This document shows, piece after piece, positions 22,501-33,870 of a DNA stretch of 64,000 nt. Position 1 is the stretch's first letter, and every line of letters starts with the position of its first letter. Source of the DNA: Rhizopus arrhizus (taxonomy: Eukaryota > Mucoromycota > Mucoromycetes > Mucorales > Rhizopodaceae); NCBI GenBank assembly GCA_024220505.1, contig JAKZZE010000012.1, forward strand, positions 1,054,001-1,118,000. Reading direction: 5' to 3'. Position numbers and translations under genes: made by a program. The notes below the pieces were generated by a model. The model was not told the DNA's origin and made no database searches. It saw nothing but the letters and a program-made list of their open reading frames with translations.

Positions 22501-22850
22501 GGAAGGGATTTAATATCTTCATTGACATCGTCGATGGTAATAGAACAGGATGCAACATCAAACAATTCAGGTACTACCGGTGCAGCATCAGTGGATGTCG
22601 TAGTGTCAGTCGAATTGGGAAGGAGGTCGCCAGCAAAAATACGTTCCAGATGTTGGGCCATTGTATCTGCCGCATGTTGTGGCCCCGTATTGGATATTAC
22701 GATTAAAGAATATTTTATTTATCTGAGAATTAAAATAACCCAAAATGAGCACATAATAATGGAAATTATTGTATTGCCCGGGTCAGATCATGAGAAGGTT
22801 AAAGAGCTAAAAAACCTTTTTGATAGGCAAAAAGGTATTGGATATTACAG
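19518..22850 (-). mobile_element. Head-to-tail array of LINE insertions
   Basis: Four related 3' ends recur at 19518, 20144, 20398 and 22687. On the minus strand each terminates as a tail ending TTTAATC (or TTAAGC) followed by GTAATATCC. Three of them also share an upstream CCCGGG-containing block about 80-90 bp earlier. The copy at 20415-22686 carries the reverse transcriptase. The others are short 5'-truncated fragments. GTATTGGATATTAC occurs at 20399, 22687 and 22834, flanking both the RT copy and the small copy 22701-22833, as expected of target duplications. Confidence 0.75.
20595..22684 (-). pseudogene. LINE reverse transcriptase ORF2, 5'-truncated with three nonsense codons
   Basis: A non-LTR retrotransposon polymerase. 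Read from 22684 (GPQHAADTMAQHLERIFAGD) it has the finger motif KSLPRKKAPGVDHL, NFRPISLTS, a first catalytic block LAFLDIKSAYDTV, QGSILSPFLYSMYIN, the polymerase centre LLYADDVVLI, and a C-terminal thumb/tail ending near 20595. The endonuclease half is missing because of 5' truncation. The frame is interrupted by TGA near 22370, TAG at 20934 and one further TAG near 20715. Each replaces a probable Trp (TGG). Otherwise it is intact over about 690 codons, so the insertion is fairly young. Confidence 0.85.
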
Positions 22851-25083
22851 TGGTTTCCAAATAAACGAGGAAATTTATACCGACCAATTGAAAATATGTG
22901 TTAACTATTTTGAAAGCGTTAAATACTTTTTTCCAAGAAAAAAAAAGGCAGCGTTCAAAGAATGAAATTAGGGGTCGTATCCATCACTAAAGGTCTGCTA
23001 GAGTAACTTTTAAAGAAGCTTCAAAGTTCGATGGGTCAAAGCGCTGCTGCCATCAAAGATTGCCTTTTAACGCTTCAAAGAAAACCTCTTGTTCATCTTG
23101 TCTGCCAAAAGAAGCCAAGTCCCTCTACTTCTAAATGACCCTTTTCTGTTGGAAATAGCGATGCTAAAAAGAATATTGTCAGTAATGCTCTTTTATATTG
23201 GAATGAATATGACACTCTAACCTCTAAGGAACCAACTAAAGCAAATGTTTATGCAGGAGCAGCAGTGTCAAATTGATGTGTTTCCTTTTTTATTTGTTAG
23301 GATAAAAAAGAAGGAAAAAATTTCCAGTTCTGTCTATTGCCATTCTAATTGTATATTAGCATACAACTTATACATTAATGTAGATAAATTGTCAAATGTG
23401 TCATAAACAGTAATACTTACATAAGAGAAGAGAATTTTGTAATTGGGATCCTTAAATAGCTTAGGTTCTAACGTCAATGGTTCTTCTTATCCTCTTACAT
23501 TTCTTTTTTTTTTTTTTTTACTTTTTGCATCAAGTTAAAAGACATAAAAAGCTTGAAAGGAGGTTGTGATGGCAGAACTAGCAGAAGAGCGAATGGATGA
23601 TATTCAGATCAATGCTCTTGGCTGGGACTGTTTTATAAATATTTGTACGATTTCCTCAATGATTTCGTAAAAAAGACTGCAAAAGATGCTCGGATCCAAT
23701 TCGCAAGACTAGAATGTGTTTTGGCTCAGCGCTAACCTGAAGGAAAAGAGACTGTTGAATTTGCTTGTTTAACACATGAAGTTACACCGCGTTTTATACC
23801 ACCTGAATATGAAAAGGAGTATCACATATTTTTATAAATCTTCATCCAGATCCATTTGGGGGGCATTTTAATTGTACATTTAATACAAAAAATTAATTGT
23901 ACGACATCATATCTCATTTTTGCTGCAAATTGACTAATAAGCTCAATAAAAATTTGATAATGAACTATTCCTTTGTATTTAATGATATATAACGAAGGAT
24001 ACACCAAGTAATCAAAACCAACTAAGAAAGTCAAGACTAATAGCCATGAGCATAGACAGCTTGCCAAAGCAAAAAGAAAAAAGTTTATTTTTGTGAGAAG
24101 AGAGGAAAATGAGTAAATTTATATCTATTGATTACAAGTAGAGTTTTTCTTAAGAGAGAGGAAGCTTCCTCTAGTTTCACATTGTTCCTAAAACATCTAT
24201 AGCCTCTTTTTTGAAATCTTTCTAGATTGTAAAACCTAGACCAACTGCAAAAGGAAATTTGCCACTTTTCTACTTTACTTTATTTAGTTCTTTAGTTTTT
24301 CAAATTACCAGGAATATGATTATATAAGAAACTGACAATCGACAACTATCATTCGCCTTACATTCATCTATTAGACACATCATCACTCAAACACACACTT
24401 CTCTACAGGATTTCTCTCATTTTAATAGCACATAATGTATCTCAAATCATATTATTGTTGAACCTGAGTGTTTTTAGCTTACTTATACCTTATATTAATT
24501 AATCTAATCCTGGCGAGCAAATGACTCTCGTCAAATATTCAATTGCATTTTAAAGAAAAAAATTACTTTTTAAACAAAAAAAAATTACGATACGCAAAAT
24601 CATTGATTGTACTAGCAGGGTTTTGAAATAATAATATTATTAATATTTGTGTTGCATAATTTTTTCACAAACTCGAAAAAAAAAAGTATGGGCATCGTAT
24701 TGCCAGTCACTTTGAAGCTCTAGAATCTAACAGAATTTGTGGGTAAATCGATTAAGATACTTCTTTTTCAACTTTTGCTATTAAAAACAGGGGAATAAAA
24801 GGCATTTAAGTGCTTTTCTGTTACAAAAGAGATCAAATCGGAATTTTTAAGATTTTTTGATCTCCCGTTATAATCGGTATTAAGGAAACAAAGGGGTTGT
24901 ATACATTAAAGAATTCAAAAATAAAAGGAAAGATGGTTTATATATGGATAAACTTACTATATTGAGGAAGTTGGTTAGGAGATTAGGATGTACTCATTTT
25001 TTTTTAGACTGTTAAGATTTTATTTAAATGCTTTTTTTTTATTGTTGTTTAGCTTTCCCCCTTTTTTTCATTAATTCAACACA
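22851..25083. other. Intergenic with faint decayed coding sequence
   Basis: Two short plus-strand stretches look like remains of genes. One, at about 22990-23275, has LLYWNEYDTLTSKEPTKANV. The other, at about 23569-23837, has MAELAEERMDDIQINALGWD then, after a frameshift, a KDARIQFARLECVLAQR segment. Neither has a recognisable domain and both contain stops. A TATA-like TTATATAAG lies near 24318 without an obvious gene. The rest is AT-rich, and the aminopeptidase promoter lies at the right end. Confidence 0.4.
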
Positions 25084-25684
25084 ATGAAGCTCTTTTCCTT
25101 AACTGTTTTATCTGTTTCTGCTCTTTCTGCCCTTGTGAGTGCAAGTCCCTTAGTTAGTAAGCGTGAACCCGCTGCCTCTTCTGATTCAGAACGTCGACTT
25201 ATCCAACTCAGGTACAAAAAAAAAAGGCGTCAATGTATTCCGAAGCCATAGCTCATCCATCATATAGTGAGGACACCCCTGCCAAATGGATGACTGAATC
25301 CGAAAAGTTAGATTTGATCCGTGCACGTACCAAGTTTATGGATATTACTGATCATTCTACTTCTCGTGTTGTCTCTTTGGCTAATTGGACACCTTGTACG
25401 TAGTCTTGCATTATATTATTTTAACAAAAAAATATTTAAAAAATACATAATCATCATTAGACATTCCTACAAAGGCAGAGTATCAAAATGAGGTTAAACC
25501 ATTTATTAATCAGCTCAATACGAAAAACATGGAAACCATTTTAACAACATTTAGTAATTTCAGAAACAGATATTACAAGTCATCCTATGGAGCTCAATCT
25601 TGCCGTTGGTTAATTCAGCAAATCAAGGATGTTGCATCAGGTAATAGCAATGTATCTGTCAATCAGTTCGATCACCCTGTAAGT

Positions 25685-25725
<41 letters not shown>

Positions 25726-26600
25726 CGCAGGTCAACGTTCATCTGACATAATTCAATTTTAGTGGGGCCAGTTTTCTATTATTGCAAGAATAGAAGGCTC
25801 TGATGCTAGTCTTAAAAATGAGCTAGTTATTATTGGAGCCCATCAAGATTCCATCAATATGTATTCTCCTACATCGGGTCGCGCTCCCGGTGCTGATGTA
25901 AATCTATTCACCTTTTGAAATTTAAATCAAATTAATCGCAATTTTCTTTTATAAGGACGATGGCAGTGGCACAGTTACAATTTTAGAAGCATTTCGTAGT
26001 CTTGTTCAGAACGGTTTCAAGCCTGAAAGATCAGTAGAATTTCACTGGTATAGTGGAGAAGAAGGTGGTTTATTAGGCAGTCAAGCAGTCTCGAGCAAAT
26101 ACCAACAACAAGGAAAGAAAGTTGTCGGTATGCTACAAAACGATATGACAGGATACATCGGTAACAATAAAGAAGTCATTGGTATTGTCACAGATCATGT
26201 TGATGACAAGGTAAAAACAATTTCGTAAAACGCATGTATATACCTCTAGCTAACATTAATGGGTACATGTAGTTGACCAACTTCCTTAAGACTTTGGTTG
26301 ATACTTATGCTAGTATCCCTTATGTATCAACTGAATGTGGTTATGCTTGTAGTGGTAAGAAAAGAAAAGAAGAAAAAGTAGCAAAATACATTTAATTTAA
26401 GCTATTCTTTCGTAGATCATGCCTCATGGTTAAAATATGGATTTCCTTCTGCTTTTGCCATTGAAAGCACTTTTGAAGATTCTAACCAAAATATTCACAG
26501 CGAAAATGATGTAATTGATGGTCTTTCCTTTAATCACATGAAAGAGTTTTCCAAGCTTGCCCTTGGTTTTGCTGTTGAACTTTCCCATAAGCGTAATTGA
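25084..26600 (+). CDS. Secreted M28-family (leucine) aminopeptidase
   Basis: An extracellular zinc exopeptidase. Seven exons: 25084-25211, 25268-25395, 25461-25678, 25763-25897, 25956-26210, 26273-26354 and 26416-26600, giving 376 aa. A signal peptide ([20 protein letters not shown]) is followed by a propeptide-like region ([17 protein letters not shown]). The catalytic domain shows all M28 metal-ligand motifs: GAHQDS (His), GADDDGSG (bridging Asp), GEEGGLLGS (catalytic Glu and ligand Glu), NDMTG (Asp) and IHSENDV (His). The Cys pair ECGYACSDH is also typical of the LAP1-type enzymes. Splice joins were chosen to restore these motifs. Intron 3 contains a T-run of about 35 nt. The enzyme appears intact. 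Confidence 0.93.
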
Positions 26601-26916
26601 ATTATTTTGAAATGGCGGTAAAAAAAAAAAAGCTAGGCTGCCTTATTCACCTTCTTTTTTAACTGAATAAATTATTTAATAATTATAATAAAAATAAAAA
26701 AGGACCTTATTGTTTATTAAAATATTCATATTCAATACTTGTAAAAAAAAAAAAAAAGAAACTGCTATTGCCTTGATTCTCGATTTCTTTGAGTTTGGTG
26801 GCTTTGAAGCAGTAAGTGAAAAAGAGAGAGAAACGAGGCACAGGATAACTTGTAAGCTCAGAATGACTTTTTTTTTAAATTGTTTCTCTTTCTTTTATTT
26901 TAATTTTAAACTTATC

Positions 26917-27823
26917 ATGCCAAACCTCAATTCAATTTCTTTGATTAACAATGTTGAAGCAGCTTCAAAAGAGCTAGAAACTACTTTAGTGAAGTACATG
27001 GAAAAGAAATTAAATGTAACTTGAATAGCACGCAAAGAACAAAGAAAAAGATGAATTTAATCACATTACTTGTTAGGGTACTTTGGAAGATCAATATGAT
27101 TTTGATGAATACGAGCATGTTCAACAAATACTTGATAGACTTAAAGATATTCAGTCAACCTCATACACATCTACACGGGATAGTAAACAATCAACATCTG
27201 ATGCAAAGGATTACATGGACAAAAAACAAGTTGAAATGCAAGATGTGATGTATGAAAAGAGACATATTCTTGAAGAGATTGTGAAATGTCGCGAATTTAG
27301 GTAATATTTTTTGTAAAGATGACGTGCATTTCTGGTTATTAAAGTAATGATTGTAGATCCGTATACCAGGACATTGAACTTATACCACTAGAAGAATTTC
27401 AATCAAAAGCAGGACCAGAATATCTTGTAGACTTTGACAACCAACACCAACTCATGATTAACAGATTGAAATATGAGCTTGTTATACGAGCAGAGTAAAG
27501 TATAAGAAGTAGAATAATATTAACTTTTTTGCTCAACTGTACTGCCTTAGGTTGAAGGAGCAGCAAGAGGCGCTTCAACAAAAAAAAGCTCAATTGATTA
27601 AAGAGAATATAAAAACACAAAGAAAAGTGGACCAGTTTGATAAATTATTAGACGATTTTGTCGAGGTAATCATTTTAGACAATAAAATAGCTTCATTACT
27701 CATCCCTTCATACAGTCTACGAGACCTGTTATAGACGCTTTGGCAGCAGAAGAAAAAGCAACTGCAATTGTAGTAGAGGCAGAACAAAATGGAATAGTAG
27801 AGAAAATGGATACATCAGTATAA
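26917..27823 (+). CDS. THO complex subunit 5 (THOC5)-like protein
   Basis: THOC5 is part of the THO/TREX complex that couples transcription to mRNA export. Exons: 26917-27015, 27077-27300, 27357-27494, 27551-27665 and 27716-27823, giving 227 aa. The protein is almost entirely coiled coil. The family-specific part is YEKRHILEEIVKCREFRSVY, then IELIPLEEF, then the helix HQLMINRLKYEL followed by a heptad-rich LKEQQEALQQKKAQL. It is shorter than animal THOC5 and corresponds to the conserved N-terminal half only, as in many fungi. It starts about 315 bp after the aminopeptidase stop on the same strand. The call rests mainly on the first motif. Confidence 0.8.
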
Positions 27824-30177
27824 ATCTAATAAAGTAATAAGTGTAAATATACAAAGTATTCCTAGTACCAAAATAATTCAGACAAGTAGAAAATAATAAA
27901 AAGTATCAGGAGAGTATACTTTGTTCTATTTTATTTGATGAAATGAAAATGTTTGTGATTTAAATTCCCTTTACAGTAATCAATTGCTGACTTGGAAGGT
28001 ATTTAAGTATATAGCTATTGTAATCGCATTTAACATGAATAAAGAAATCAATACAATAATAATAAAACACAACTGATAAAATCCACAATATAACAATATA
28101 ATCCCACATATAATACATCATTTATATGAAGATCTAAAGACAAGCTGGAATTATGCTTGATAAACACAAAGATATATTCCATAATAAGGCATGTTATTTT
28201 TACTTACAAGTATAATTTAATAAAAATACTGTTTCCAAGTAAACACTGTTGTAAAACAGTAACTGATTGTAGTTGACATTAATAAATGTAAATCTTAATA
28301 CACAATCATAATTAAAATAAGATAAAATATAAGTTTATTTAAATAAGATCATACAATCAATTCCATTTAAATATATTCTAAAAGAATATGTTTTGTATTA
28401 ATAAAAGCTCTTGATAAGAAGAAGTATAAACTAAAATAACAAAATCCAATCCAATATCAGGAATATTGCTAATCTCTCACATAATTGAAATAACACATAA
28501 AATAATGTTATTCAAATCAGTGAGGAATTTCTAGAATAAAAGATAATCCATGACAGACATACAAAAGGACAAATGAAAAATTTTCATAGTAATAATTATA
28601 ATGCCACTTGCTAAAGTACCTGAATGTTAGAAGAACGCTTACAATAGAAGATATCAAGCCACTCACTCAATAAGATATAAATACCTACCTTCAATTAGAA
28701 TAATTTTCACTTTAAACTGAAATAAGGATCAGCTTCAAAAAGTAATCACACTGTTTCTCGATCTTTATTTCTACCTTTTTCTTAATTACCTTAACCATTA
28801 TACAACAAACATAGATGAAATTCAATAATCTAAAAAGGTATGTTTCAGGCATATTTTGGCAGACAGGAACAACAATGGACCGAATACTTCAGAGTCAGTT
28901 GACGGCCCTTTTCCAATCACACCGATAGCTACTGTCTCAATCTTTTGCTAAAAAGCACTGTGTAAATCATAAGACCGATGCATGAATACTTTAAATGTGT
29001 TTGGGCTTCTAAAATAGCTTGCCTTAATATACTAATGACTATAATTAGGAGCCTACAATGATCAAAAAAAAAAAAGATTTTATTACATTCGCTTTTATGC
29101 CAGATATGTTAAAGTAGCTCTTTTTTCAAATTCTCCATTTGAGTTTATTTACATGAACAAATTTGTTGTCCATATCTCCTGTATCTGAGCTTCTATTCAT
29201 GTATTTTTTTTTTTTTTTGCAAAAGCAGCCATTTTTCACGGTAATAATACCGTCTCAACTGAAAGCGTGTATCTAATTACTAAAGGATATAACGCTCTTT
29301 TTAAATAACTATTGTTTCCTTGATATCTCTCACGTATGCGTAAAACCAAACATTCAAAGAACAAAAAGGATATAGTGAAAATTTCAATGAAACAGATTCT
29401 TTTGAGTCTTTCTCGATAATACAAGTATGTAAGGTGATATCCTTGAAGGAAATAGGCATGAATCCCTGAAGACTGATAGAAAACGATCTGTCAAATGTCC
29501 AAACTTGTATTTTACCTAGAAGTAGGACTATAGCTGATATGACTAATCATATCATAATTTTCAATTGTCGTTTTTATGCATACAAATGTTACGTATCCTT
29601 TAGTATATTTAGGTATCTTCCAAGGCTTCACAGCTTTTCTAGTGAAATGATAAAGCATATACTGGGTAGCTAAATTTGATACTTTTAGTATTTCTTTTGA
29701 AATTCAAAAAATGAAGAACAATTCAGTGTATAACGCTAGTAAATAAAGTCAGGAAAACTATTTGAAAAAGTAATATATATTGCTAGGTTGAATATAGCAA
29801 AGATCGTATTCAAATCCTGCTCAAATCAATTGTGACTAAAAAGTCTTTTTTGGCTAGTTTTCCCCCAAAGTGGTAATAATTTCCAGAGAAAATATAATGT
29901 AATTCAGAAAGAACATGTATTTATTTAAAAATAATAATATTCGAAACGATATTATAAACCACAATAAAAAATATTGTATTAAGCATTTTTTTTTAAATTT
30001 TTTTTATTAATTTGCATCAGTTAACATGATGTGTATAACATAAAAAATCCAGTAATCCGGAGGAGGAGGTAAAGATTTACAGTTCTCTGTAGAATTCGGT
30101 GTAAATCGTCATTGTCTGTAAATTTCTGTATTCCTGTACATGAATTAAAAAAAAAAAAAGAAGATAATAAAATCCGT
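27824..30177. other. 2.35-kb AT-rich gene-free interval
   Basis: No ORF with coding character on either strand. There are only short AT-driven frames (for example 29236-29424 on the minus strand) without motifs. Very low GC between 27850 and 28500. No tRNA-like B box, inverted repeat or tandem repeat was noticed by eye. Confidence 0.5.
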
Positions 30178-30860
30178 TTAAAAGTTTACAATAGCGAGAA
30201 AAAGAGCACTGAAAACGAACGCTTTTGAGATATGCAGGGTATTACTAGCTGAGTTACTCTTAAGAGCAGTAGGTGCTGAGCTTGAGTGAACAGGTGTACT
30301 TGAACCAGATGCACTGGGGATGATGATAGAAGAGGTAGGTGGTGCAGCTCCAATAGTTATGGGGATTGTAAGATTTGTTTCGGATACATGGTCAGTAAAG
30401 GTGACTTGATAAGAGCCAGTTTTTGTATTGATAGGGATATGATACTATTTAAAAATGGTTTGTTATACTTGTCCGTTCTTCTTTTTGTAATGTAACTTAC
30501 ATTAAATTGATGCTCATAAGAAATAACACCACCAATATTCTTTTGGAAACTGTAACCTTGAGAAATATCAGCAGAGGGATTTATTACGATAGACTTGGTG
30601 CCATTATTAAGCGAAATAGAAAGTTGAAGATCTGTTCAAGAAAGATAGCTTATCAACACATATTTATTGCAATAGTAGGAAGATAATACTTTACTATTTG
30701 AGTTAGTGTCGCCTGAAACAGTATAAACGCATGGTAGAACACGGCTTGCAACATAAGGAGCATTCGGTGTTGGAGAACTTACATTAAATAAACCAGTGGA
30801 AGATTGAACTTGAGCAAAAGAAGCAGTTATAAAGCACGACAATAACATAAACAATTTCAT
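30178..30860 (-). CDS. GPI-anchored Ser/Thr-rich cell-wall protein, Kre9/Knh1-like N-terminal domain
   Basis: A small surface protein. Exons: 30860-30695, 30631-30501 and 30444-30178, with introns of 63 and 56 nt, 187 aa. The signal peptide is MKLFMLLSCFITASFAQV. A beta-rich domain follows (about residues 25-125: FNVSSPTPNAPYVASRVLP, LQLSISLNNGTKSIVINPSA, GSYQVTFTDHVSETNLTIPI), matching the Kre9/Knh1-like N-terminal domain of fungal GPI proteins. The C-terminal third is Ser/Thr/Pro-rich and ends in a hydrophobic segment (AFVFSALFLAIVNF) preceded by small residues, a GPI-anchor signal. Role in wall glucan assembly or adhesion is family inference. Confidence 0.82.
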
Positions 30861-31871
30861 TACAAGAGCTTATATTTTTCTTTTTTTTTTTAAAAAAAAA
30901 AATAATAAAAGAAAAAAAAAAAGAAAAAAAAGAGAGAAAATAGGAAGGAATATTAGAAAACACAATTGTAAAAGGAGAAAAAAACTACAACCTTTCCGAA
31001 AATGCCTACTTACTCCTTCTCCCCTGATTTTCTTATTCTGTAAACAAGACGTATATTTAAACGCTTTTTTATGCAGCTTATATCTAGCATTTAGTAATAA
31101 CAGGAAAGATTTTGATTTAACCACATTTTCTAATATGGGTCATTAACCAATCTTACGACTCAACAACATGATCAGTCTTGAACGCTTGTTGATTCTATTC
31201 TCTAATTATAATAAAAAAGGGATAAAAGTCAGATTTATTTCTCAATTTACTTTTGTAACGAATTTTGATAGAAGCTAACCCTTTTTTTTGTAAAGTAGTG
31301 ATCTTTATTTTGGGGATTTCCATTTGTAAAGGGTATATTTAAACTTAACAGGAAAAGGCGCCCCCCTTTTTTTACCGTATTTTTATATTCCTTGATTACC
31401 AGAAAAGATGCTACATTAAATGGCAAAATATAAATATCATGTACAAAGGATTTTCTGAATAAAAATTTCAGTAACCACCAGCCAATGCTACAAAATAAAT
31501 AAAAGGAAGAAGAGCCATCAATGATGTAGTTCATGTAAATTGACAACAGATAACTGGTATTGGGGTATTTTAGAATCAACATCCAATGCCTTGATAATTG
31601 TGACGATAGAGTCCACGCAATATAAAAGCCTAAGCATAATCCATCTATATTTGTAAAATAAATCAACTTATATCCCAATTACCCACATAGTTTTCATTTT
31701 TATAATAGCAGAAAATGATGCTTTATATTTAGTTTTATTTCAAAAATGTATCTTTTATATGATATAAACAATAGAAGAGAGGGGGATAGGGGATATACAA
31801 TATAATGAACAAAGGGGATAAAATGTGTACAGAATAAAACAATGAATGCCAAAAGAGTTACGAAACTGATC
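30861..31871. other. Intergenic, no gene supported
   Basis: The 30880-30940 part is mostly A-rich and 31330-31380 holds C- and T-runs. A 143-residue minus-strand open frame (31247-31678) lacks motifs and has a skewed aromatic composition, so it is not called. It could be part of the 3' untranslated region of the CarRP-like gene. Confidence 0.5.
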
Positions 31872-33870
31872 TTAGAAGGTTTTAGACGTAGTTCTTGATG
31901 CTTTTGAAAGACGAGAAAATGCACCAAGATAGAACGAGATGAGTTGATGATAGGCAGAAGAAATTGCACGGGCAACAGGTCCTCGGAAACCATAGATACA
32001 ACGAAGAGCAATCCACTTCTGCTGACTCTTTGGTACCTTTGCACGTTCTGGAAATCTGGAAGAATTTCGGAGAGCAGGGCCGATGGCCATATAGATTTCA
32101 AAAGCTGCGCGGATACTGTCTTGAACTTCATCGGGTAATCCATCGATACCTTTCTGGGCTTTATCTGATATTTGATCGGCCAAATTAAGGATACGAATAG
32201 CAAAAGACTTTAAATGACCTTCCCCAACCTGCATGGGGTTTCTGGCTACTTTTAAGAGATGGTAAACGACTTGAGGAGGATGAGGCATGTATTGAAGTGG
32301 GACATAGCATCGACCCACGCGGCTGTCAGTAATGATGTCACGAGCGATGTTAATCAGCTGAAGACATTGACCAGTTGCTCTTGCTCTAGACAGCACATCT
32401 TCTTTGCGAGCCACTTTATCCCGGCCGCCCCAGTTTCCACGACCCGTTTTGTACATGATAACACAAGTGCATAATTCACCAAAGGTACCAGAAATCAAAG
32501 CAGCATAGCGTAATAAGTCATCTTGTTCCTTAATAGGGCTTCCATGAAGGTCAAGTTCCCATGCTTCAGTGAGTTCAGACATCGCACGAGGACAAAGGTA
32601 GTGAGAGATACGAGCAAAATTTCGAAAGATAGCAAGCACATCCTCATTAGGCAGCAAAGAGGCATAGTGATTCCAATCAATATGAGAAGGTAAGGAAAGA
32701 TCGACTTTGCCGCTTTCTGTTACAAGATCAGTTTTCTCTAGAGACTCATCGCCAAAGAATACATCATGGAGGAATTTACGAATGGTCACCAAGTTTTTCT
32801 CACACTGTTCTGGACTTGGTGCATCATCTACCAAATCGTCAGCGGTACGGAAAAAGGCATACAGAAGACATAAATCTTGACGAAGATTAGCAGGAAACAA
32901 GGCAGCCATCGTCACCCATGAACGAGAAGCAGGCCCAAGAGCACGGATGGCAGTATTTAAATCTTCTATGGGACCTGCATGGAGCTCAGATTCAGAGGGC
33001 ATGTTCAAAATGAGCTTCAACATGGCTAACCAGTAAGAAGCAGTGGAGGCATTTTGAAATTTAGCTTGCTTGTCTTTGTCCAATGTTATCAGATGAGGAT
33101 AGGTATTCAAGATGGCATCAAGGTGATCTAAAGCATTGCAGGCAATGACTAATAGAAAAGTAAACGCTAACCAGTCTTTGTAGCTAAAAGTGTATAAAAG
33201 GGAGTGGCTTGAAGGAGAGCAAGTCAAATGAGCGGTAATAGACGAAAAAAGTACGGCGGGAAAGACAAGTTTCCATCTCCTGGCAAGATAAAAACCAGAC
33301 AGGTACCATAAAGCACCAGTGGCGGCCAAAGTGAAGGGTAGGATATAATTACAAGTTGATTGACTAAAGGGAGAAAACCATGTGGGAAAAAGGGGTTGAT
33401 TAGCTTATATTAATTTGTTAGTTGTGTAGAAAGTACCTTAAAATAGCAAGTAAAACGAGACACATGGAGATGGCATGACGCATGAAGCCAGAAATGTAGC
33501 TAGTAGCGCGAGGCTTGACAAACGTGATTGGAAATTGCCACCTTGTGAGTAAACCGGAGAGTGAGACGGTGAATAGTGTGATTGAGAGAAGAAAAAATGA
33601 ATCCTTCAGTGCTGCTGTGTCGCTGCCGTCATTTAGTTGAGAGGTAAGATCGGCTGATGACATAAACTTGAACAAACTTAATTCTTTGATGAGCGTTCCA
33701 TTCATGCTATGTAAATTGGTTGTTTGAGATCGTTGATAGTTGGTGAAGGGCATAATGAAAGATAAAGACCCAAGTAGAATGTATTTTACTTTATCAAGAC
33801 TAGTTATAAAAGGTCGATATACAGAAAAGATAAATAGGCAGGCGATAAACGAACTGATGAGTGTTGTCAT
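31872..33870 (-). CDS. CarRP/CarRA-like fusion: degenerate lycopene-cyclase half plus phytoene/squalene-synthase half
   Basis: Architecture of the bifunctional fungal carotenoid gene (CarRP, CarRA, AL-2). Exons: 33870-33437 and 33363-31872, intron about 73 nt (acceptor TTTAG at 33364; an alternative acceptor cannot be excluded), 641 aa. The N-terminal 220 residues are multi-pass membrane segments aligning with the cyclase domain. The acid motifs expected there (PLEE-type) read ALKD (87-90) and, in the second repeat, YKDW (206-209). The C-terminal half is a prenyl synthase with both Asp-rich motifs, DDLVDD (320-325) and ARDIITD (485-491), plus FRTADDL and FGELC near the active site. The synthase half looks intact; cyclase activity is doubtful. 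No carB-like desaturase lies beside it. Confidence 0.8.

Noticed and set aside
31247..31678. 143-residue minus-strand open frame
   Set aside because: No motif and a skewed aromatic composition typical of AT-rich non-coding DNA. It lies just past the CarRP-like gene stop.
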